A stretch of 64,000 bases of DNA, taken from contig CAJGCV010000001.1 in the NCBI GenBank assembly GCA_904501915.1, positions 94,142 through 158,141 of the forward strand, in the 5' to 3' direction. This document shows, in pieces, positions 1-6,987 of this stretch (within the stretch, counting starts at the first letter, position 1; each line of letters starts with the position of its first letter). The notes below the pieces were generated by a model that saw nothing but the letters and a program-made list of their open reading frames with translations, ran no database searches and had not been told where the DNA came from. The position numbers and the translations under genes were made by a program. This stretch comes from an uncultured Akkermansia sp. (lineage in GTDB: Bacteria > Verrucomicrobiota > Verrucomicrobiia > Verrucomicrobiales > Akkermansiaceae).

Positions 1-432
1 CAGCTGTTTAATGCGCTGGCCGCAGAAGTACGGCGGCACGGGCTGACTGCTGCGTGCGCCGTATTTCCCAGCCCGTCAATGGCGGCCCGCATGGTGCACC
101 AGGATTGGAGTCAATTTCACGCAGACCTGGTACTGCCCATGGCATACCACTCGTTTTACAACGAAACCGCCAGCTGGGCAGCAGATATAACACGCAGAGC
201 GATTCAGGAAACAAATGGCCGGCTGCCGGTAGCGCCCGGCGTTCATCTGCCGGATATGCAGCCGGAGCTACTGCCGCAGCATCTTGAGACTCTCCGCGCT
301 GCCGGAGTTCAGGGTATAGGCCTGTTCAGTGACGATGAACTCACCGCAGAGCATCTGCAACAGCTCCGCGCGTGGCATCATGCACAGCGCATGTCTCGCT
401 GTCCCGTTGACAATGCACCCTCTGCGAAATAA
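1..432 (+). CDS. C-terminal part of a TIM-barrel, glycoside-hydrolase-like protein (5' end outside window)
   Basis: The reading frame is open from the first base and ends at TAA 430-432, leaving about 143 residues. The visible part contains VHQDWSQFHADLVLPMAYHS, which resembles the QDW...D.v.PM.Y signature of COG1649/GHL10-type putative glycoside hydrolases. This is followed by a strand-like segment (RLPVAPGVHL) and a terminal helix-rich stretch, as expected for the last strands of a TIM barrel. Catalytic residues would lie upstream of the window. Family assignment is inference from motif similarity only. The next gene starts 17 bp downstream, so co-transcription is likely. Confidence 0.6.
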   Translation, partial: QLFNALAAEVRRHGLTAACAVFPSPSMAARMVHQDWSQFHADLVLPMAYHSFYNETASWAADITRRAIQETNGRLPVAPGVHLPDMQPELLPQHLETLRAAGVQGIGLFSDDELTAEHLQQLRAWHHAQRMSRCPVDNAPSAK

Positions 433-449
433 AATAAACAGCGTTCACC

Positions 450-866
450 ATGTCGCCTCGAATCACATTTCTGCTCACACTGGCAGGGGCCATTCTGCTG
501 GGCCTTCCCCTGCTCGTGCTCACGCAGACATCTGCCCCGGTTGAAGAGCAAAAACCTCTCGAAGACGCCGTGCGGCAGAATGTGTATGCCAACCTGCGAT
601 ATACCGGGCAACCCACCACCCTCCGCCTGCGCCAGGCGAAAGGAGAATGGATTGACTTATCTGCCAGTGGGACAGATGCCGACTTTGAGCTGGAGCTTCC
701 CCTCAGCGGCATGATTGAAATCGAACTCCAGGCCGAATGGACCACCGCTGCAGCACAGGCCATTACTCTCACTCTCGAACCTGACGGTCACGAATCTAAA
801 CGAGACACACAGTGGAAAGACGAAGGCAGCCACAAGCTGCACACCATTTTCAGATACTCATGGTAA
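450..866 (+). CDS. Small membrane-anchored protein of unknown function
   Basis: This 138-residue protein has one hydrophobic N-terminal segment (about residues 5-25) that acts as an uncleaved anchor or signal peptide. A short soluble domain of beta-rich, polar character follows. No family is recognised. It ends TGGTAA with its stop overlapping the ATG of the downstream ABC ATPase (ATGGTAA), so the two are translationally coupled. The position suggests an accessory to the metal transporter, or only shared transcription; the sequence does not decide. No metal-binding His or Cys cluster is visible. Confidence 0.6.
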   Translation: MSPRITFLLTLAGAILLGLPLLVLTQTSAPVEEQKPLEDAVRQNVYANLRYTGQPTTLRLRQAKGEWIDLSASGTDADFELELPLSGMIEIELQAEWTTAAAQAITLTLEPDGHESKRDTQWKDEGSHKLHTIFRYSW

Positions 867-1624
867 CCGAGCCACATGACCACATCTGCTGGGGTGGAGG
901 CAAGCCCCATCACGCGCACCACCAGTTGGAACTGCGCGGTGTCACTGCAGGCTACGCTGCAGAACCCGCCTTACAGGATATCAGTTTCACCACAGAATGC
1001 GGCAGCACGCTTGCCCTTATCGGACCGAATGGGGCTGGTAAATCCACCCTGCTCAATGCCCTTGCCGGCCTGCTCCCGGTCTGGAATGGCGATATCCTCT
1101 GGAATCATGCGCCGCTGGCAGAGCAACGCAATGAAATTGCCTATCTTCCCCAGCGTAACGAAGTCAACTGGCAATTCCCCATCACCGTGCGCCAGCTGGT
1201 TGAAATGGGGCGATACCCCGCCCTGGGCATCTGGCGGGCTATGCGTCCGCACGACAATGAAATTGTGGACAAAGCCCTTTGTGCCCTTGACCTGCAGGAT
1301 TTGCAGAACCGCCAGATTGGCGCATTGAGCGGAGGGCAGCAGCAGCGTTGTTTTCTGGCACGGGCGCTGGCGCAGGAAGCCCATATCCTCCTGCTTGATG
1401 AACCCTTCACCGGTCTGGATGTTCCCGGCACAGAAGCGCTTTCCGCCCTGCTGCGCGCCCTCGCCGCAGAAGGCCGGCTCATTATTGCCTCTCACCACGA
1501 CCTGGCTACGGCTTCGCGCATTTTTGACAGGGCTCTGCTGCTGCGCCGCAAACTCATTGCAGCCGGCACTGTATCAGACGTATTAACACAGGAAAATCTC
1601 AAACAGGCCTTTGACCGAGCATGA
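860..1624 (+). CDS. znuC: Metal (Zn/Mn) ABC transporter ATP-binding protein with a His-rich N-terminus
   Basis: This is the cytoplasmic ATPase of a metal-importing ABC transporter. Visible motifs are Walker A GPNGAGKST, a Q-loop (YLPQ), the signature LSGGQQQR, Walker B ILLLDEP and the H-loop in ASHHD. The start is ATG 860, which overlaps the stop of the preceding gene and gives 254 residues. A longer frame from 812 would invade that gene. The first 22 residues contain six His and one Cys (HDH...HHAHH), ahead of the normal ABC fold. That is unusual for a ZnuC/MntB ATPase and could bind or sense metal. It overlaps the permease by ATGA. The periplasmic binding protein is not in the window. Zn versus Mn cannot be told from sequence. 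Confidence 0.85.
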   Translation: MVTEPHDHICWGGGKPHHAHHQLELRGVTAGYAAEPALQDISFTTECGSTLALIGPNGAGKSTLLNALAGLLPVWNGDILWNHAPLAEQRNEIAYLPQRNEVNWQFPITVRQLVEMGRYPALGIWRAMRPHDNEIVDKALCALDLQDLQNRQIGALSGGQQQRCFLARALAQEAHILLLDEPFTGLDVPGTEALSALLRALAAEGRLIIASHHDLATASRIFDRALLLRRKLIAAGTVSDVLTQENLKQAFDRA

Positions 1625-2463
1625 ACGAGTTTCTCCAGTTTCTCAGCGAGCCGCTGGCACAACGCAGTCTATGGGCCTGCGGTGTCATCGGATTTTCCAA
1701 TGGTTTTGTCAGTGCGCTTGTGGTGCTTCGCCGTTCTTCTCTGCAAATCGGCACACTCTCCTGCGCGCTGTTACCAGGCATTGCGCTGGCAATCCTGTTA
1801 TTCGGGCTGTTCCAGCTGAGCATACTGCTGGGGGCTGTTCTGGCCGGGCTAATGGTTGGTCTTGGTTCTCTGTTTGTGGCCCGCACCTCACGTATGGATC
1901 ATGATACAGCCCTCTCCGTGCTGCACACTACGGCATTTGCGCTGGGTTATATCATTCTCATCGGGCTCGGGCTGCAGCAAAAGGTGGATGACTGGCTTTT
2001 CGGCAACATCATGAGCATGGGCAATGCTGATTTGTGGATTGCCTACACCACCGGAGCCATTGCCGTGCTGAGCATCACGGCACTGCAACGGCCACTCCTC
2101 ATCACCCTGTTTGACCCGCGAGCCGCTGCCACCATGGGAATTCCCACCCGCGCAGTCAATTACGGCATCTTTGCACTCATCATCCTGGTGCTGGTTTCCT
2201 CCCTGCAGGCTGTGGGGGCATTCCTTACACTGGGGCTGCTGGTTGCACCAGCAGCCACCATGTACTTGCTCACAGACCGCGCAGGCTGGCTTTTCTGGGG
2301 CGGCGGCCTCATCGGCGGGCTTGGTGCAGTCCTGGCATTTTTCCTTTCCTATCCCCTGGGCTGGCATCTCGGTGCCACCATCATTGTCGTTCTGGGCAGC
2401 GTTTTTCTGCTGGCGTACGTGTTCTCCCCACGCTACGGACTGCTGCGCCGTTCGGGAAAATAG
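1621..2463 (+). CDS. znuB: Metal ABC transporter permease (ABC-3 family)
   Basis: This 280-residue polytopic membrane protein has eight or nine predicted hydrophobic segments and the layout of ZnuB/MntC permeases. Conserved stretches include GFSNGFVSALVVLRRSSLQIG near the N-terminus and AVGAFLTLGLLVAPAATMYL in the middle, matching the family's gate region. Its ATG overlaps the ATPase stop (ATGA), so ATPase and permease are translationally coupled. It would form the inner-membrane channel for Zn(II) or Mn(II) uptake. The gene ends about 70 bp before the next start, and a separate promoter for the pseudopilin lies in that gap. Confidence 0.88.
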   Translation: MNEFLQFLSEPLAQRSLWACGVIGFSNGFVSALVVLRRSSLQIGTLSCALLPGIALAILLFGLFQLSILLGAVLAGLMVGLGSLFVARTSRMDHDTALSVLHTTAFALGYIILIGLGLQQKVDDWLFGNIMSMGNADLWIAYTTGAIAVLSITALQRPLLITLFDPRAAATMGIPTRAVNYGIFALIILVLVSSLQAVGAFLTLGLLVAPAATMYLLTDRAGWLFWGGGLIGGLGAVLAFFLSYPLGWHLGATIIVVLGSVFLLAYVFSPRYGLLRRSGK

Positions 2464-2493
2464 AAGAATGCCCCATGCACACGGCTTTTCTGC

Positions 2494-2523
2494 TTGCGCC
2501 CCCCGCAACGTATATGGTAGTAT
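2494..2523 (+). promoter_or_regulatory. Putative sigma-70-type promoter of the pseudopilin gene
   Basis: TTGCGC (2494-2499) and TAGTAT (2518-2523) are separated by 18 bp. The -10 ends 9 bp before ATG 2533, so the leader would be only a few nucleotides. The match is moderate and there is no Shine-Dalgarno sequence. Confidence 0.45.
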
Positions 2524-2532
2524 GATGCTCGT

Positions 2533-3249
2533 ATGAAAATCTCACTTTCTCCTCGTTCCTCTAAAGGTTTCACCCTGATTGAGCTCATTATCGTCATTGC
2601 GATTCTGGCCACGCTCTCCAGTATCGCCTATCCGACCTACATGAGCATTCAGAGCAACGCCGCCCGCACTGCTGCCAAGAAGAGCTGCACTGACATTGTA
2701 GCAGGTGTGGAAAGCTTCAAACAGGACAACAACGGCATGCTCCCCTATAACGCCGATATGGTGCAGCCGGACGATAATGACCAGATGTACCTGACCACCA
2801 CGGCCGGTCAGGATGGCGACATGATCAAGATTCTCACCAACCGAGAGAGCGATGACGCTGACCGCCGCTTCAACTCCACCCGCTCAATCTACCTGCGCGC
2901 AGACGAACAGGACCAGCCGAAGGATGGCCTCTTCATCGATACCGTGGGCGATGTCCACTTCTACGATGCCTGGGGCAAGCCTTTCTACATTATCCTCTGC
3001 GAAGAAGATTCCGGCGCCATTGACCCCTTCACCACGCGTCGCTATCGTGGTAAGAACTGCCTTGTATACAGCACCGGCCCCGATACTGAAGGCGCTGCCG
3101 CTATCGCTGATACAGACGCCAAGCCCAAGAAGGGCAAGAAAATGTCCAAGAAAGAGAAGAAAGCTGCAGAAGAAGCAGCCGCCGCTGCTGCTGAGCTGAT
3201 GGCCGAAGCTCTCGAGGACAACGTATATTCCTGGAAGAACCAGAAGTAA
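2533..3249 (+). CDS. Type II secretion/type IV pilus-like pseudopilin (GspG-like)
   Basis: The 238-residue product begins with a short leader and a class III prepilin site. Residues 11-17 read KGFTLIE, with predicted cleavage after Gly12, a methylatable Phe13 and Glu at mature position 5. A hydrophobic helix follows (IIVIAILATLSSIAYPTYM). The globular part contains a YDAWGKPFY stretch similar to the GspG/major pseudopilin DxWGxPY signature. The C-terminus is unusual: a Lys-rich then Ala/Glu-rich coil (about residues 195-228) not found in typical GspG. No other secretion genes are nearby, so it may be an orphan pseudopilin of the kind expanded in Planctomycetes/Verrucomicrobia. Confidence 0.8.
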   Translation: MKISLSPRSSKGFTLIELIIVIAILATLSSIAYPTYMSIQSNAARTAAKKSCTDIVAGVESFKQDNNGMLPYNADMVQPDDNDQMYLTTTAGQDGDMIKILTNRESDDADRRFNSTRSIYLRADEQDQPKDGLFIDTVGDVHFYDAWGKPFYIILCEEDSGAIDPFTTRRYRGKNCLVYSTGPDTEGAAAIADTDAKPKKGKKMSKKEKKAAEEAAAAAAELMAEALEDNVYSWKNQK

Positions 3250-3252
3250 TTA

Positions 3253-4311
3253 ATGAACCAGTACATCACAGACGACGTACGTCTCACGGGCATTCGCCCG
3301 CTGATATCACCTGCCATCCTCATGGAGGATTATCCGGTCTCGCCGGAAGCCACCCGCATGGTGTATGAAACCCGCCACGCCTTTCAGGATATTCTGAAAG
3401 GCAAGGATGACCGTCTGGCGGTCATCGTGGGCCCCTGCTCCATCCACGACACCAAAGCAGCCATCGAATATGCCGGGCTACTGGCAGAAGCCGCCCGGAA
3501 GTATGAGAAAGACCTGCTGCTCATCATGCGCGTGTACTTTGAAAAGCCCCGCACCACCGTTGGCTGGAAAGGGCTTATCAATGACCCCTTCATGGATGAA
3601 ACCTATAACATCAACAGCGGGCTCCGCATGGCTCGCGACCTCCTGGTGAAGCTCTCCGAGATGGGTGTACCTTCCGCCACGGAATTCCTTGATGTGATTA
3701 CCCCGCAGTATATCAGCGACCTCATCGTCTGGGGTGCCATCGGTGCCCGCACGACGGAAAGTCAGGTGCACCGAGAACTGGCCAGTGGGCTTTCCATGCC
3801 CATCGGGTTCAAGAACGGCACAACAGGATGTGTGCAGATTGCGGTGGATGCCATTATCTCCGCAGAGCATCCGCACTGCTTCCTTTCTGTGACCAAGCAG
3901 GGCGTTTCCGCCATTGTCTCCACCAAGGGAAACGATGGCTGCCACCTGATTCTGCGAGGCTCCACAGATGGTCCCAACTACAGCTCAGAGCACGTGCAGA
4001 ATGCCTGGAACACGCAGCAGAAAGCCGGCATCGGCAACCGCATCATGATTGACTGCTCGCATGGCAACAGTCACAAGGACTGGAAGCAGCAGCCCGTGGT
4101 AGCTGCCTGCGTTGCGGAACAGCTTGCTGCCGGGTGTGACCACATCGGTGCCGTCATGATTGAAAGCAACCTCTGCTCCGGCAACCAGAAATGCAGCGCA
4201 GACATGAAATACGGCGTCAGCATCACCGATGCCTGCATCGACTGGAACGGAACGCTGGGAATGTTCGATGTGCTGGCAGCCGGCGTGCGCGCTCGCCGCA
4301 ACAGAAAGTAA
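3253..4311 (+). CDS. aroF: 3-deoxy-7-phosphoheptulonate (DAHP) synthase, class I
   Basis: The enzyme condenses phosphoenolpyruvate and erythrose 4-phosphate, the first step of the shikimate pathway. The 352-residue length matches the E. coli AroF/G/H type. Recognised motifs are VGPCSIHD near residue 63, GARTTESQ.HRELASGLS with GFKNGT for substrate binding, and DCSHGNSHKDW plus MIESNLCSGNQ toward the C-terminus, which carry metal ligands. It starts 3 bp after the pseudopilin stop and could share that transcript. The N-terminal region has the length typical of feedback-regulated isozymes, but which aromatic amino acid inhibits it cannot be read from sequence. A strong terminator follows. Confidence 0.93.
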   Translation: MNQYITDDVRLTGIRPLISPAILMEDYPVSPEATRMVYETRHAFQDILKGKDDRLAVIVGPCSIHDTKAAIEYAGLLAEAARKYEKDLLLIMRVYFEKPRTTVGWKGLINDPFMDETYNINSGLRMARDLLVKLSEMGVPSATEFLDVITPQYISDLIVWGAIGARTTESQVHRELASGLSMPIGFKNGTTGCVQIAVDAIISAEHPHCFLSVTKQGVSAIVSTKGNDGCHLILRGSTDGPNYSSEHVQNAWNTQQKAGIGNRIMIDCSHGNSHKDWKQQPVVAACVAEQLAAGCDHIGAVMIESNLCSGNQKCSADMKYGVSITDACIDWNGTLGMFDVLAAGVRARRNRK

Positions 4312-4338
4312 TTTCATTCCTCTCTCACTTATAACACG

Positions 4339-4372
4339 CAGCCGCGTTCATCATGAGCGCGGCTGTTTTTTT
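4339..4372 (+). terminator. Rho-independent terminator after DAHP synthase
   Basis: An 8-bp GC-rich stem, CAGCCGCG (4339-4346) with CGCGGCTG (4358-4365), and an 11-nt loop are followed directly by seven T residues. It closes the pseudopilin-aroF unit. Its T-run overlaps the stop codon of the converging small membrane-protein gene. Confidence 0.85.
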
Positions 4373-4652
4373 ATTTCAAACGGTGAATCCAGATATGCAA
4401 ACGCCGGCACATGCGCATCCAGAACACGCAGAAGCCGCGCAGAAAAACCACCACAACCAATGCGGCAGCGCCAATACCCATTCCGCCTGACCAGCCATAC
4501 ACCTGCCAACCCGCTACAGCGCAGCCGGCAGCCACAGGCAGCCCCAACAGCAACGCTGCCAGGTACAACCACAGAGCCCTCTGCTGCCGCCCCATGCAGG
4601 CAGAAGTGAAACTGCAGATGCAGAATCCGAATATGGTCAGAACCGCTGGCAT
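4371..4652 (-). CDS. Small integral membrane protein, unknown
   Basis: This 93-residue ORF encodes three hydrophobic segments (about residues 2-18, 27-50 and 55-77) separated by short basic turns. It ends in a basic, aromatic tail rich in Arg and His. The regular spacing of long hydrophobic stretches argues for a real membrane protein rather than a chance frame, and it fills the otherwise empty space between aroF and ruvB. No family is recognised. Its stop codon lies inside the T-tract of the converging terminator. There is no strong Shine-Dalgarno, which is normal for this window. Moderate confidence only. Confidence 0.5.
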   Translation of the reverse strand: MPAVLTIFGFCICSFTSACMGRQQRALWLYLAALLLGLPVAAGCAVAGWQVYGWSGGMGIGAAALVVVVFLRGFCVFWMRMCRRLHIWIHRLK

Positions 4653-4723
4653 AAATCTATACTGTATCTTACGCTACTCGCAAGCAGTATTCAAGAAAAA
4701 ACAGACACGCACGGTAGCCTTTC

Positions 4724-4752
4724 TTGACCGTGTTCTCCAAATATGATAAAGT
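4724..4752 (+). promoter_or_regulatory. Promoter of ruvB
   Basis: TTGACC (4724-4729) and TAAAGT (4747-4752) have a 17-bp spacer. The -10 ends 9 bp before ATG 4762, predicting a 1-3 nt leader. An overlapping TATGAT at 4742-4747 is a possible alternative -10 but has a poor spacer. Confidence 0.6.
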
Positions 4753-4761
4753 CAGCAAGCC

Positions 4762-5781
4762 ATGGCAGATTCCCTCTACACCCGCATGACGGACAGCCCC
4801 GTCACCAGTTATGATCTATCCCTGCGCCCGCCGGCATTCAGCGAATTCTGCGGGCAGGAGAAGGTGAAGGAAAGGCTCATGCTCATGGTGGAGGCTGCAC
4901 GCATGCGCGGAGATGTGCTCGACCACGTGCTGCTCAGCGGGCCTCCCGGCCTGGGAAAGACCACCCTTGCCAACATCATAGCGGGAGCCGTGGGACGCAA
5001 GCTCCACACCACCAGCGGTCCGCAGATTGAAAAAGCGGGTGACCTTGCCGGTATTCTGACCAATGTGGAAAAGGGTGACGTGCTCTTCATTGATGAGATA
5101 CACCGCCTGCACCCGGCCATTGAGGAATACCTCTATCCCGCCATGGAGGATTTCCGGCTCGATATCATCATCGACCAGGGACCGAATGCACGCTCCATTC
5201 AACTGAATCTGCCCAAGTTCACACTGGTGGGTGCCACGACCCGCGCCGGCATGCTGACCGGACCGCTGCGCTCGCGCTTCGGGTTAGTAAACCGCCTGGA
5301 TTATTACTCAGCAGAAGAACTCTGCCAGATTCTGCACCGCTCTGCTGGCTTGCTGGATATAGATCTGGCACCGGCGGGTGCTCTTGCCATAGCCCGGCGT
5401 TCACGGGGCACCCCCCGCGTGGCAAATGCGCTGCTGCGCTGGGTTCGCGACTATGCCCAGGTAAAAGCGGATGGACGCATCACAGCCGACGTGGCACAAG
5501 CTGCGCTGGGAATGATTGACATTGATGATGACGGTCTGGATGAGATGGACAAACGCCTGCTCGAGACCATTATCTACAAGTTTAACGGCGGACCGGTCGG
5601 TCTTTCATCGCTTGCCGTGGCTGTGGGTGAAGATGAATCCACCATTGAGGACGTACATGAGCCATTCCTGATTATGCAGGGGTACATCAAGCGCACGCCG
5701 CGCGGACGCGAGGCCATGCCGGCGGCATACCAGAAGCTGGGGGCCATGGTACCCGGAGGTCAGACAGAACTCGGTATATGA
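4762..5781 (+). CDS. ruvB: Holliday junction branch-migration helicase RuvB
   Basis: RuvB is the AAA+ motor that drives branch migration of Holliday junctions with RuvA, and RuvC resolves them. The 339-residue length is standard. Motifs are Walker [10 protein letters not shown] (about residues 60-68), Walker [12 protein letters not shown], sensor 1 VGATTRAG and the arginine-finger region GPLRSRFG. The C-terminal winged-helix domain includes [10 protein letters not shown] and the terminal RTPRGR segment that contacts DNA. ruvA and ruvC are not adjacent. The stop overlaps the next ATG (ATGA), so the amidase downstream is translationally coupled, an unusual pairing of recombination and cell-wall functions. 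Confidence 0.96.
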   Translation: MADSLYTRMTDSPVTSYDLSLRPPAFSEFCGQEKVKERLMLMVEAARMRGDVLDHVLLSGPPGLGKTTLANIIAGAVGRKLHTTSGPQIEKAGDLAGILTNVEKGDVLFIDEIHRLHPAIEEYLYPAMEDFRLDIIIDQGPNARSIQLNLPKFTLVGATTRAGMLTGPLRSRFGLVNRLDYYSAEELCQILHRSAGLLDIDLAPAGALAIARRSRGTPRVANALLRWVRDYAQVKADGRITADVAQAALGMIDIDDDGLDEMDKRLLETIIYKFNGGPVGLSSLAVAVGEDESTIEDVHEPFLIMQGYIKRTPRGREAMPAAYQKLGAMVPGGQTELGI

Positions 5782-6581
5782 AGAACATGTTAACCATAAT
5801 GCTGGCTGCGCTCTTCTGCCTGACAGGCTGCACCCAGCAGATGATGCAGGCGCAGGTGCGGGATTCGCGCATTGTAGTGCTCGATATCGGGCACTACTAC
5901 CACCCGGAACGAGGTGGTCAGGGGGCACGTACACCCGATAAGCGCTACGGCATGATTGAGGAATGCGAATACTGGTACCGCTACGTGGGATACACCGCTC
6001 GCATCATCGAACAAGCGGGCTACCAATGCCGCATCTGTTGCCGTGGCTCCCTGCCCACGGATAAAGGACTTGCCGAAATTGCCATCCGCGAGGGTGTACA
6101 CCACGTGAACACTCCGGAACCAAATGCCATTTATCGTAATAACCACCACCCTCACCGCATGGCTGTGGGAATGCTCAGCACAAACTACGCGCTGGACCAG
6201 AAACCCGCAGCGGTTGTTTATCTGCACCACAACAGCATGACAAATCACTGGATGGTGTACAACAAAGGTGCCATCTACTGCAACGAATCCGGCAGTGGTT
6301 TAGCCCAGGCTGTAGCCCGGGTCATTACGGATACCATATACGACAAAGGCGGTATGCCCAACCATGGTATGCACTGCGGAGTCATTCTTCGCAACGATGG
6401 CCGCAAAGGCGGCGGTGACTGGCTCAATGCCTGCAATGATTCCTACGTGCCGGCCATCATCACAGAGGCCACATTCCTCTCGAATCCTGAGCATGCACGA
6501 TTCCTGGGCAAGGAGAAGAACGCTATCCGCTACGCAGAAGCCATCGGTCATGGTGTGGTCAACTACCTGAACGCGCGCTGA
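5778..6581 (+). CDS. Lipoprotein, N-acetylmuramoyl-L-alanine amidase (Amidase_3)-like
   Basis: The 267-residue product has a lipobox LTGC (residues 15-18), so it should be lipid-anchored in the envelope. The fold resembles zinc-dependent Amidase_3 enzymes. DIGHYYHP supplies the first His, EECEYWY a following Glu, YLHHNS the second His and [16 protein letters not shown] the catalytic Glu with the family's usual SN.EDA.L-like ending. It is predicted to cleave the amide between MurNAc and the peptide stem. Family members commonly show DPGHGG at the first motif; the altered DIGHYY form suggests a divergent subgroup. Translationally coupled to ruvB. Confidence 0.72.
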   Translation: MKNMLTIMLAALFCLTGCTQQMMQAQVRDSRIVVLDIGHYYHPERGGQGARTPDKRYGMIEECEYWYRYVGYTARIIEQAGYQCRICCRGSLPTDKGLAEIAIREGVHHVNTPEPNAIYRNNHHPHRMAVGMLSTNYALDQKPAAVVYLHHNSMTNHWMVYNKGAIYCNESGSGLAQAVARVITDTIYDKGGMPNHGMHCGVILRNDGRKGGGDWLNACNDSYVPAIITEATFLSNPEHARFLGKEKNAIRYAEAIGHGVVNYLNAR

Positions 6582-6585
6582 AATC

Positions 6586-6921
6586 TCAGCGGCGGTGCGG
6601 GCCGTGTCTGTGCGCATGAGCAGGCCGCTTCCCATGAGGAATGGGGTGTCTGTGCCTTGGTGCAGGACGGTGCACATGGCGCGGCGGAATGGCGCAACGA
6701 TGGCGCACATGATGATGCCGCGGGTGGCAATGGTGATGACCGGGCAGCATGATCGGGTGCAACGGACACGGACGACAACACGGAGGCGGCGGGCATGGAT
6801 GATGCACACATGGTATCCCCGTAGTAATGCTAACGTGTACACGGGCCTCTGCCCGAGGGACAAGGAATGCCAGTACGGACACTAATATAATCGCGCAGGT
6901 GGAGAGAATCGACTTGCTCAT
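6586..6921 (-). CDS. Small secreted His/Cys/Pro-rich protein
   Basis: This 111-residue ORF starts with a clear signal peptide (about residues 1-26, ending AEA). The predicted mature part of 85 residues has 21 His, 7 Cys and many Pro and Arg, in patches such as HHPCPPPPCCRPCPLHP and HHHCHPRHHH. No family is recognised. The signal peptide and composition suggest a periplasmic or surface metal-binding protein, but this is inference. It converges on the amidase gene with a 4-bp gap and has a long hairpin in its upstream region. The opposite-strand frame is a low-complexity mirror and lacks a signal peptide, so I favour this strand. Confidence 0.62.
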   Translation of the reverse strand: MSKSILSTCAIILVSVLAFLVPRAEARVHVSITTGIPCVHHPCPPPPCCRPCPLHPIMLPGHHHCHPRHHHVRHRCAIPPRHVHRPAPRHRHPIPHGKRPAHAHRHGPHRR

Positions 6922-6935
6922 ACAATAATAAAGCG

Positions 6936-6966
6936 CAACGGCGTGCCGCTTTTGTGCACGCCGTTG
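6936..6966 (-). terminator. 11-bp inverted repeat between murJ and the His-rich gene
   Basis: CAACGGCGTGC (6936-6946) pairs perfectly with GCACGCCGTTG (6956-6966) across a 9-nt loop. On the minus strand it follows the murJ stop and is trailed by a weak CTTTATTATT stretch, so it may terminate murJ transcription. It lies 15 bp before the His-rich gene start, so it could also act in that gene's leader. Confidence 0.5.
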
Positions 6967-6987
6967 AAAAAATGCTGACTTTTTTCA

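Noticed and set aside
6595..6885. 96-residue plus-strand frame over the His-rich gene
   Set aside because: It is a low-complexity Met/Arg/Thr-rich mirror without signal peptide or family features; the minus frame has a proper signal peptide.
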